In this document: positions 56,475 to 64,000 of the stretch, piece by piece | How the letters are laid out: every line of letters begins with the position of its first letter | Numbering within the stretch: position 1 is the stretch's first letter | Assembly: GCF_002929705.1 (NCBI RefSeq) | Contig: NZ_PJIN01000001.1 | Location: forward strand, 310,001 to 374,000 | Direction of reading: 5' to 3' | DNA from: Arthrobacter sp. N199823 | GTDB lineage: Bacteria; Actinomycetota; Actinomycetes; Actinomycetales; Micrococcaceae | DNA length: 64,000 nt | Notes under the pieces: model-generated | Databases searched by the model: none | What the model was told of the DNA's origin: nothing | Seen by the model: only the letters and a program-made list of their open reading frames with translations | Made by a program: the position numbers and the translations under genes

Positions 56475-57781
56475 CTTCGCTTGGAACGTTCGCCGCCGTT
56501 GACATCATTGCCACCAAGCGTGACGGCGGCAAACTTACCCCGGAACAAATCGTCTGGACCATTGCGGCGTACACCCGCGGTGACATAGCCGAAGAACAAA
56601 TGGCCGCCCTGAACATGGCCATTTTCCTCAATGGCATGGACCGCGAGGAGATCTCGCAGTGGACAGCTGCCATGATCGCCTCGGGGGAGCGGTTGGACTT
56701 TTCGGCGCTCCGCTCGGCCGCCGGTGCCGTGATGCCAACCACTGACAAGCATTCAACGGGCGGTGTAGGGGACAAGATCACCTTGCCGCTCTCCCCACTC
56801 GTGGCAGTTTTTGGCGCAGCTGTGCCACAACTGTCTGGTCGGGGCTTGGGGCACACCGGCGGCACCTTGGACAAGCTCGAATCGATCCCGGGCTGGCGCG
56901 CCGATGTTACCGCCGAGGCCATGATGCGCCAGCTCTCCGATGTGGGTGCGGTGATCTGCGCTGCTGGCGGAAATCTGGCTCCGGCAGATAAGAAACTCTA
57001 CGCACTGCGTGATGTGACAGGAACGGTTGAGTGCATCCCGCTGATTGCCTCCTCCATCATGAGTAAGAAGATTGCTGAGGGCACAGCGGCACTTGTCCTG
57101 GATGTGAAGGTGGGCAGCGGTGCGTTCATGAAGACTGTGGAACGGGCCCGTGAACTGGCCCAAACCATGGTAGCGCTGGGCATCGATGCCGGCGTCAAAA
57201 CAGTGGCCCTACTGACTGACATGTCCACACCGTTGGGTCTGACCGCCGGTAACGCCATTGAAGTTGAAGAGTCGCTGGAGGTGCTCGCCGGCGGCGGTCC
57301 CGAAGATGTGGTGGAACTGACTGTGAAGCTGGCCGAAGAAATGCTGGAGGCTGCCGGTATTCGCGGTGCCGATCCGGCGGCTGCGCTCAAGGACGGGCGA
57401 GCCATGGATGTATGGCGCCGCATGATTCGCGCCCAAGGCGGGGACCCCGACGCCGCGCTGCCCAAGGCGCGGGAATCCGAGGTCATTTTGGCACCTGCCG
57501 ACGGCGTGTTGGTGGGCCTGGACGCCATGGCTGTGGGAGTTGCAGCCTGGCGGCTCGGTGCTGGGCGGGCGCGCAAGGAAGATGCCGTGCAAGCCGGGGC
57601 CGGAGTGCGCATGCACGCGAAGCCCGGTGCCATGGTGCGCGCTGGAGAGCCGCTCATGACGCTGCTCACCGACACCCCAGAGAAGTTCGCCGGAGCAAGG
57701 GAAGCGCTGGAGGGTGCCGTTACTATTGCCCCCGAGGGATCGCGCCCGGCAAACCAGCTCATCATCGACCGCATCGCCTAG
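56471..57781 (+). CDS. deoA: Thymidine (pyrimidine-nucleoside) phosphorylase
   Basis: A 436-residue protein with the phosphate-binding block KHSTGGVGDK near residue 95, GHTGGTLDKLESIPG, and the C-terminal PYNP domain. These are the features of the DeoA/Pdp family. It splits thymidine or uridine with phosphate to base and (deoxy)ribose-1-phosphate. The ATG at 56471 overlaps the cdd stop. It is the last gene of the transport-salvage operon; a repeat element follows. Confidence 0.95.
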   Translation: MTSLGTFAAVDIIATKRDGGKLTPEQIVWTIAAYTRGDIAEEQMAALNMAIFLNGMDREEISQWTAAMIASGERLDFSALRSAAGAVMPTTDKHSTGGVGDKITLPLSPLVAVFGAAVPQLSGRGLGHTGGTLDKLESIPGWRADVTAEAMMRQLSDVGAVICAAGGNLAPADKKLYALRDVTGTVECIPLIASSIMSKKIAEGTAALVLDVKVGSGAFMKTVERARELAQTMVALGIDAGVKTVALLTDMSTPLGLTAGNAIEVEESLEVLAGGGPEDVVELTVKLAEEMLEAAGIRGADPAAALKDGRAMDVWRRMIRAQGGDPDAALPKARESEVILAPADGVLVGLDAMAVGVAAWRLGAGRARKEDAVQAGAGVRMHAKPGAMVRAGEPLMTLLTDTPEKFAGAREALEGAVTIAPEGSRPANQLIIDRIA

Positions 57782-57784
57782 GCA

Positions 57785-57880
57785 ACGCGGCATCACTTTC
57801 CGGCGGTTTTTGCCTGACGCCGCACCACTTTCCGGCGGTTTTTCACAACGCTCCATCAGCGATTGGGGTGTTTCCCGGAC
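57785..57880. repeat. Repeat element after deoA, same family as 7.3 kb
   Basis: Two direct copies of an ACGC(G/C)GC-A(T/C)CACTTTCCGGCGG unit, each followed by TTTTT, stand at 57786-57813 and 57817-57843. They are followed by AACGCTCCATCAGCGA. The unit matches the GACGCCGCATCACTTTACGG element after purH, and the last part matches the AACGCTC-TCA hairpins there and at 8.1 kb. Confidence 0.6.
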
Positions 57881-57917
57881 GCACCTGCGCTGAGTCACTA
57901 CGGCGCTGACATACTCA

Positions 57918-57972
57918 GCGGGAGGCTTCCTTACCCATTGCGCATTGCCAATTGCGCAAGGAGGCCTCCCGC
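57918..57972. terminator. Hairpin with GCGGGAGGC arms
   Basis: GCGGGAGGCTTCCTT and AAGGAGGCCTCCCGC pair with one mismatch, and the long loop contains TTGCGCATTGCCAATTGCGCAA, itself palindromic. It may act as a terminator after deoA or as part of the dedA leader. Confidence 0.5.
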
Positions 57973-58123
57973 CGTCGTGCTTGGGAATTGTTATCCGCAG
58001 GCAGACATGGGTCCAAAGGAGTACAAAACGCCCTGAGAATATCCTCCGATGGGTGGATACCATGGCGACTTAAGCGTGGGAAACTTTAGGAAGACAACCA
58101 CCACAGAAGAGGAAAAATCCACG

Positions 58124-59020
58124 GTGGACTTCCTGCACCTCATTGATCAGATCAACGTCATGATTGAACACTCCGCTGCCCAGTGGTGGGTCATTCCCAT
58201 GGTGGCTCTGTTCTGTCTGATTGACGGTTTCTTCCTTTTCCTGCCCAGCGAAACAGCCATTGTGGCACTGGCGTCGATTGCCTCCCGGAACGGCTATCCC
58301 AACATCTGGCTGCTGATCCTTGGCGCGTCCATAGGCGCCATCATTGGTGACAACATTGCCTACTGGATGGGTCGCAAACTCGGGGTTCAGCGCTTCGCCT
58401 GGATGCGCCGCCCCCGCATTGCCAAAGCTTTTGCTTGGGCTGGGATGGAATTGGACAAGCGCGGAGCGGTCTTGATCTTCACTGCTCGGTACGTCCCCGT
58501 GGGCCGGATTGCTGTCAATTTCACAGCTGGCGCCACCTCGTTTCCGTGGCGGAGTTTTGTGGTCTTGGACGGCATTGCTGTGGTGACGTGGGCCAGTTAT
58601 TCGGTGGCTGTGGGCACATTTGCCGGGCGCTGGGTGCACGATAATCCGCTGCTGGGGGTCGGTATTGCCATTGCGTTTGCCATTGTGATCGGCATCCTCG
58701 TGGACCATGCCCTGAAACTCGTGCACCGGTATTTCGATCGTCGAGGGCACAAGAGGGGTTCCGCTGGCACAACGCCAAGCGAGCCAACGGCGCCAGCTGA
58801 AGCAAGTCCTCCGGTTGCCCAGGAGCCGGGTGCTGTGGAGTCGGGCGCTGTGGAGCCAAATAGCCCTGAAGCTCCCGACGTCGGAGAAGGTGACGGACAC
58901 GCTGTGGTGGGTGCCGCCGTCGTCCATCACTGTGGTGGAAAGGGCAGTGGGAAGGGCGGCGTCAAAATTGCTGCCGCGTCCCCAAACGACGCTGTGGGTG
59001 CCGGATTTCACCAGCCCTGA
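58124..59020 (+). CDS. DedA/SNARE-associated family membrane protein
   Basis: A 298-residue protein. The DedA core occupies about residues 20-200, with PSETAIVALASIASRNGYPN, GASIGAIIGDNIAYWMGRKLG and the re-entrant ARYVPVGRIAVNFTAGATSF with the conserved Arg and Gly residues. DedA proteins take part in membrane homeostasis and lipid-linked transport. The last 90 residues are a disordered tail rich in Pro, Glu and Ala, ending with a Gly/Lys stretch. GTG at 58124 is preferred; an ATG at 58049 has no ribosome site. It precedes the adenosine deaminase gene by 48 bases. Confidence 0.88.
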   Translation: MDFLHLIDQINVMIEHSAAQWWVIPMVALFCLIDGFFLFLPSETAIVALASIASRNGYPNIWLLILGASIGAIIGDNIAYWMGRKLGVQRFAWMRRPRIAKAFAWAGMELDKRGAVLIFTARYVPVGRIAVNFTAGATSFPWRSFVVLDGIAVVTWASYSVAVGTFAGRWVHDNPLLGVGIAIAFAIVIGILVDHALKLVHRYFDRRGHKRGSAGTTPSEPTAPAEASPPVAQEPGAVESGAVEPNSPEAPDVGEGDGHAVVGAAVVHHCGGKGSGKGGVKIAAASPNDAVGAGFHQP

Positions 59021-59068
59021 GCCGCGCCCAACTAGCGCCGGGCCAAGCTCATCCATAGAGTGGGGATT

Positions 59069-60331
59069 GTGACTAACTCAACTTCAGAACACGCAGGCAT
59101 TTCCATTCCGGTTGTGGACCTTAAATCATTGCCCAAAGTGTCCCTGCATGATCACCTTGACGGTGGTCTGCGCCCCGAAACCATCATTGAGTTGGCAGCG
59201 CAGGCTGGGCACACGCTGCCGGCCACCGACCCCACGGAACTGGCTAGTTGGTTCCTGGAATCGGCCAACTCCGGCTCACTTGAGCGCTACCTTGAAACCT
59301 TCGACCACACCATCGCCGTCATGCAGACGCACGATGCGCTGGTCCGGGTCGCCAAGGAATTCGTCGAAGATCTCGCCGAAGACGGTGTGGTTTACGGCGA
59401 GGTGCGGTGGGCTCCCGAGCAGCACCTGAACGCCGGACTCTCACTGGATGAGGCTGTTGAAGCCGTCCAGGAAGGCCTGGAAGAGGGCATGGATTCGGTG
59501 GATGAAGCGGGCGGCTACATTGAGGTGGGCCAGATCGTCACGGCCATGCGTCACGCCGATCGCGGCTCCGAAATTGCCCAGCTGGCCGTGCGTCACCGCG
59601 ACAACGGCGTGGTGGGCTTTGACATTGCCGGCGCCGAGGACGGCTTCCTGCCCTCCCGCTTCACCGAAGCTTTCACCTACCTGGCAGAGAACAATTTCCC
59701 GGCCACCGTCCATGCCGGTGAAGGCGCCGGCCTGGAGAGCATCCAGGACGCGTTGGTGCATGGCCGCGCGCTGCGCTTGGGCCACGGCGTGCGCATCGCC
59801 GAGGACATCCACCTTGATGTGGAGGAGGTCGACGGGAACGACGTCGGCACCCTCACCTTGGGCGATCTGGCGCAGTGGGTGCGTGACCGCCAGATTCCGC
59901 TCGAGCTGTGCCCGTCCTCGAACTTGCAGACCGGAGCCATTGCGGCGTTTGGCACCACCATTGCCGAACACCCCATCGATCTGCTGCACCAGCTGGGCTT
60001 CAACGTCACAGTCAATACGGACAACCGTTTGATGAGCGGTGTGACGTTGACGGGCGAATTCGGGCTCTTGGTGGAGACGTTCGGCTACGGTTTGGACACA
60101 GTGCTGGAGCTGACGCTGAACGCCGTTCATGCATCGTTCCTGCCCATCGAGTCCCGCGAACAGCTGGCCGACTTCATCGTTGAGAGCTTCGAGGACGCCA
60201 TGGAAGAAATCGACGCATTCGAGGACTCCGAGGATTTTGAAACCTTCGATGCCGCGGATCTGGACGAATCCGATCTGGAAGAATCGGACCTGGACGAATC
60301 CGCTGCGGACGAAGACGGACTTGACCGCTAA
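59069..60331 (+). CDS. add: Adenosine deaminase
   Basis: A 420-residue protein, longer than the usual 340-360. The metal site HDHLDGGLRP is near residue 27, GAEDGF and VHAGEGAG supply the catalytic and zinc residues, and VTVNTDNRLMSG carries the late Asp. It deaminates adenosine to inosine. The last 45 residues are a very acidic tail built from D-L-x-E-S repeats (DLDESDLEESDLDES). Start GTG at 59069 after GTGGGGATT. It fits with the nucleoside importer and salvage genes upstream. mazG starts inside its end. Confidence 0.94.
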   Translation: MTNSTSEHAGISIPVVDLKSLPKVSLHDHLDGGLRPETIIELAAQAGHTLPATDPTELASWFLESANSGSLERYLETFDHTIAVMQTHDALVRVAKEFVEDLAEDGVVYGEVRWAPEQHLNAGLSLDEAVEAVQEGLEEGMDSVDEAGGYIEVGQIVTAMRHADRGSEIAQLAVRHRDNGVVGFDIAGAEDGFLPSRFTEAFTYLAENNFPATVHAGEGAGLESIQDALVHGRALRLGHGVRIAEDIHLDVEEVDGNDVGTLTLGDLAQWVRDRQIPLELCPSSNLQTGAIAAFGTTIAEHPIDLLHQLGFNVTVNTDNRLMSGVTLTGEFGLLVETFGYGLDTVLELTLNAVHASFLPIESREQLADFIVESFEDAMEEIDAFEDSEDFETFDAADLDESDLEESDLDESAADEDGLDR

Positions 60332-61055
60332 TTCTGTGCCGGAAATCAATGGGCGGGCCAGCTCCACAACCGTGGAGTTGGCCCGCCTTGTTGATGTAGT
60401 GGGAGCCCTCCGGGAGCATTGCCCGTGGACGGCGGCACTCACCCATGAATCCCTCATCAGCTATCTGGTGGAGGAATCGCATGAGTTTATTGAAGCGTTG
60501 GAAACCGGAAGCTCGGCGCAGATTTCCGGCGAGCTGGGCGACATTCTCCTGCAAGTGGTGCTGCACGCCCGCCTGGCTCAGGAAGCCGGCGAGTTCGATT
60601 TGGCCGATGTGGCTCGCGGCTTGAGTGAAAAAATGATCCGACGAAGCCCCCACGTTTTCCACCCCGATGGCACCTTGCAGGAGAGTTTCCCGGCCACGCT
60701 GGCCGAAATTGAGGAGACCTGGGAACGCGTCAAGGCACAGGAACGGGCTGGCGGAGACTCGGCTGAGGCTGGATCTGGATCTGCTTATGTTTCTGGAGGA
60801 GCAGCGGGACCGTTTGCGGGGATTCCCCGGACACTGCCGGCCCTGGCCATGGCGCAGAAATCGGTGGAACGGGCTCGCAGGGCTGGCTTCGATGTGCAGG
60901 AACCCGAAGGAATCTTGCCCAGCCCCATCGAATCGGAAGAGGAGCTCGGGAAGGTGTTGTTCGACGTCGTACGCGGTGCCCACGAACGTGGCTTAGACGC
61001 CGAGCGTGCATTGCGGCTAGCGGTACAGAACTTTCAGGCACTCCACGGCCGATGA
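60321..61055 (+). CDS. mazG: MazG-type nucleoside triphosphate pyrophosphohydrolase
   Basis: A protein of about 244 residues. The MazG core runs from VGALREHCPW (the usual CPWD start, here CPW-T) through LVEESHEFIEAL and ELGDILLQVVLHARLAQE, which carry the E-E-x-x-E...E-x-x-D metal residues. A second, shorter segment after a Gly/Ser linker has LPALAMAQKSVERARRAGFD. It hydrolyses NTPs or dNTPs to monophosphates and cleans the pool. The start is uncertain (TTG 60321 or GTG 60336); both are at the end of add, so the two genes are coupled. Confidence 0.9.
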   Translation: MTANSVPEINGRASSTTVELARLVDVVGALREHCPWTAALTHESLISYLVEESHEFIEALETGSSAQISGELGDILLQVVLHARLAQEAGEFDLADVARGLSEKMIRRSPHVFHPDGTLQESFPATLAEIEETWERVKAQERAGGDSAEAGSGSAYVSGGAAGPFAGIPRTLPALAMAQKSVERARRAGFDVQEPEGILPSPIESEEELGKVLFDVVRGAHERGLDAERALRLAVQNFQALHGR

Positions 61056-61341
61056 CAGTCTGCTTGGCGGCAGCTCACTGTCGCCGACGCTGAACTGCTA
61101 GGCTTTCCATAGGGTTATATCGAGAAAATGAGGGGCGGCACTGATGACTACAGCACATTGGGCCCACGCTCCTGCGGAAAGTGGGGTGGCCTTGATGGCC
61201 TGCTTCGCGACCGCCACTGCTCCCTGACGCGCCCGGCCCCAAACCGCCCGCATCCGGTGAGCCACCTCAAAACACCATCCCTGTGCCGTCACGAACTGCA
61301 CGCCTGAAAAGGCAACACCCCTTACCTGAGGACTCTTTGCT
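61056..61341. other. Gap before the FBP-domain gene
   Basis: The 286 bases contain a possible 27-codon ORF (ATG 61144 to stop 61227, MTTAHWAHAP start) and an AT-rich TTATAT box near 61116, but neither is strong. The ribosome site of the downstream gene is weak. Confidence 0.3.
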
Positions 61342-61833
61342 GTGGAAAAAATCTCCGAAAAACAAATTCGTTCATGCTTCGTCAATGCCAGCCGTTCCGA
61401 GGCCGCCAAGCTAACATTGCCAGCCAATTTTGCTGATCTGGACTGGCAGCAGTTGGACTCCCTTGGCTGGAGCGATCCCAAAATGCCCATGCGTGGCTAC
61501 CTCATTACGCAGACCGCCGATGGCTTGGTGGGCATCATGCTCCGAGCCCCGGAAGGTGGCAGCGGCCAAAAGCGCAGAGTGCTGTGCGAGTTGTGCCGTG
61601 ACGTCTACTCCGAGGAAGACGTGTACCTGTGGGTGAGCAAGCGGGCCGGTCAGTCGGGCCGGGACGGGAACTCGGTGGGGACGCTGATTTGTGCGCAGTT
61701 CCTGTGCTCAGCCAACGTCAGGAAGGAACCAGCAGCCAACGAGATCGAGCCGGACCCGTCCGCCGTCGTCCAACGTCAGATTCAGGGCCTGCAGGAAAGA
61801 ACCGAAAAGTTCATGGTTCGAGTTAGGGGATAG
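61342..61833 (+). CDS. FBP-domain protein (EF-G-binding, FusB-like zinc finger)
   Basis: A 163-residue protein. The N-terminal 60 residues are helical, and the C-terminal part has a treble-clef zinc finger with CELCRDVY and a later CAQFLCSANVRK, matching the C-terminal domain of FusB/FusC-type EF-G-binding proteins (FBP domain). Those proteins rescue stalled EF-G and give fusidic acid resistance in staphylococci; in actinobacteria they are widespread and uncharacterised. Start GTG at 61342. It is convergent with padR, separated by a perfect long hairpin. A resistance role is not implied by sequence alone. Confidence 0.82.
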   Translation: MEKISEKQIRSCFVNASRSEAAKLTLPANFADLDWQQLDSLGWSDPKMPMRGYLITQTADGLVGIMLRAPEGGSGQKRRVLCELCRDVYSEEDVYLWVSKRAGQSGRDGNSVGTLICAQFLCSANVRKEPAANEIEPDPSAVVQRQIQGLQERTEKFMVRVRG

Positions 61834-61929
61834 TGGTTGGGGTCGGCGTCGCTTCAGTGAAACCTCGCCTCGCGTGATGGTCCTCAAGCGATGCCCTGAC
61901 GCGAGGCCCCTGACCCCATTCGTTATACG

Positions 61930-61975
61930 CCCTTGGCGGGGTGGTTTCATTTTCATGAAACCACCCCGCCAAGGG
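61930..61975. terminator. Perfect 21-base-pair hairpin between convergent genes
   Basis: CCCTTGGCGGGGTGGTTTCAT and its exact reverse complement flank a four-base loop TTTC. It is placed between the FBP-domain gene and padR and would act in both directions, although neither side has a long T run. Confidence 0.75.
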
Positions 61976-62017
61976 TGGCCTACTCGGTCTCTACCTTCGG
62001 ATTTCGCCTCCGGGCCG

Positions 62018-62893
62018 CTAGTCGGCGAGCAAGGTGTAAATGGCCCGTCGCGCGGTATCCAAGGCTTCGGTGGCCGCCTTGACTTGTTCCTCGTTGCCGG
62101 CCATGGAGATTTGTTCCACCGCTCCGACGAGCTTGCTCAGGCCAAGCCGTAAGTCAGTTCCGGCTCCGGCTTCCTCGTTCACATCGGCCCAGACCTGTGC
62201 CATTTCGGCGGCGTTCTCGGCGACGTAGCTCTTGCCGGCCTCAGTCAAGACGAACTCGGTGCGCTTGCCGTCTCCGGTGGACTCGATGAGGCCCTCGGAC
62301 TGTAGAGCGGCCAATGCGGGGTAGATAGAGCCAGGGCTCGGACGCCAGGCACCGTCGGTATGTGCAGCGATGGCCCCGATCATGCCGTAACCGTTGTAGC
62401 TGTGCTGACTCAAAAGGGACAGAATGGCGCTGCGGACGTTGCCTTTACGGACTCGCCCGCCACCGCGAGGGCCGAAGCCGCCACGGCCGGCGCCGCGGGG
62501 ACCGAAGCCGCCGCCGCTGCCGCCGCCGCGGGGACCGAAGCCGCCACGGGGGCCACCGCCCCGCGGACCGAAGCCGCCGCGAGAGCTACCTCCGTCGTGA
62601 GCACCATGCGGGCCGTTCTCGCCGCGTCCTGCACTGCGGGATTCTTCGTCGGGACCGAATCCCGGCCCGCCGCTCTGCGGACCGGAACCGGCGTGACCGC
62701 CACCGCCACGGGGACCGAAGCCGCCGCGTCCGCCTCGGCCGCGACCTTGGTCTCCGGGGAAACCTTCACGCGGTTCCGTGAACTCTCCGTCGCCGCTTGG
62801 GGGAGTCGGCTCGGTGTGGCGTCGTGACCGGTGGCCGCGCCGCGGATCGTTCGGATGATCATTGTCTTCTTGGGGGAAATTGAAGGTTTTCAT
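62018..62893 (-). CDS. PadR-family regulator with RGG-like N-terminal half
   Basis: A 291-residue protein. Residues about 150-291 are a PadR regulator: winged helix NVRSAILSLLSQHSYNGYGM, the conserved GAWRPSPGSIYPALAAL and a C-terminal dimer helix. The first 150 residues are low complexity, rich in Gly, Arg, Pro and Asp, with about five copies of RGGFGPRGGG. RGG-like stretches bind nucleic acid or drive condensation in other proteins; here the role is unknown. The start is at 62891-62893 (MKTFNFPQED). It diverges from eno across a 480-base gap with a TATATCG palindrome. Confidence 0.88.
   Translation of the reverse strand: MKTFNFPQEDNDHPNDPRRGHRSRRHTEPTPPSGDGEFTEPREGFPGDQGRGRGGRGGFGPRGGGGHAGSGPQSGGPGFGPDEESRSAGRGENGPHGAHDGGSSRGGFGPRGGGPRGGFGPRGGGSGGGFGPRGAGRGGFGPRGGGRVRKGNVRSAILSLLSQHSYNGYGMIGAIAAHTDGAWRPSPGSIYPALAALQSEGLIESTGDGKRTEFVLTEAGKSYVAENAAEMAQVWADVNEEAGAGTDLRLGLSKLVGAVEQISMAGNEEQVKAATEALDTARRAIYTLLAD

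Positions 62894-64000
<1,107 letters not shown>

Noticed and set aside
58800-59056. Frameshift or fused fragment at the DedA C-terminus
   Set aside because: The tail is low complexity and could be read in another frame, but nothing recognisable appears there; a disordered tail is the simpler reading.
59441-60457. Minus-strand open frame opposite add
   Set aside because: Val/Gln/His-rich antisense translation without family features.

Overview
The window is ordinary chromosomal DNA of a high-GC Gram-positive bacterium. The gene content and style suggest an actinobacterium of the Micrococcaceae, most likely Arthrobacter-like: a monomeric isocitrate dehydrogenase, many GTG/TTG starts, a WXG100-type protein, candidate DtxR/IdeR boxes, a four-gene sdhCDAB operon and lipoprotein-anchored ABC binding proteins. 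The organism is an inference; there is no rRNA to confirm it. I saw no tRNA or rRNA gene, CRISPR array, transposase, prophage or replication origin.

Layout. 1-5.5 kb (minus strand): the start of a WXG100-like protein, then a cell-wall amino-sugar salvage cassette (MFS permease, AmiE-like serine hydrolase, murQ, nagZ). 5.6-11.1 kb: purH, two tiny membrane proteins, a ferritin with a candidate iron box, and icd. 11.4-16.7 kb: a complete branched-chain amino-acid type ABC operon (binding protein, livHMGF). 16.8-18.7 kb: a Gfo/Idh/MocA oxidoreductase and an AlkD-like repair protein. 18.8-24.2 kb (minus): a ROK regulator followed by a sugar ABC importer (mmsA, mmsB, chvE). 24.3-29.4 kb: gamma-carbonic anhydrase, aldo/keto reductase, an APC amino-acid permease and an unknown membrane protein.

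29.8-33.1 kb is a one-carbon/folate locus: purU diverges from glyA-folD, and the glyA leader carries a ZTP (pfl) riboswitch that I recognise from its conserved core. 33.4-34.8 kb: a protealysin-like M4 protease overlapping its emfourin-type inhibitor. 35.0-38.1 kb: a two-component system divergent from a GAP-family membrane protein. 38.3-43.6 kb: a small membrane protein, exonuclease III, trpS, a 2'-5' RNA ligase-like protein, a YihY-type membrane protein and an AbiEi/DUF559-like protein. 43.9-47.4 kb (minus): the sdh operon. 47.8-50.3 kb: manC-like and an M20 amidohydrolase. 50.6-61.1 kb: a nucleoside import and salvage region (BMP lipoprotein, ATPase, two permeases, cdd, deoA, then a DedA protein, add and mazG). 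The window closes with an FBP-domain EF-G-binding protein, a PadR regulator with an RGG-like tail, and the 5' part of eno.

The clearest non-coding signals are the ZTP riboswitch, two dispersed palindromic repeat families (one built on AACGCTC-TCA and GCATCACTT units at 7.2, 8.1 and 57.8 kb; one on CGTCGAGTCAGACGG at 33.3, 34.9 and 43.7 kb), several strong terminator hairpins, and candidate iron boxes before ferritin and sdh. I found no convincing wholly new multi-gene system. The best leads are the MFS-linked MurNAc salvage cassette, the protease-inhibitor pair, the repeat families and the low-complexity fusions on a permease and a PadR regulator.
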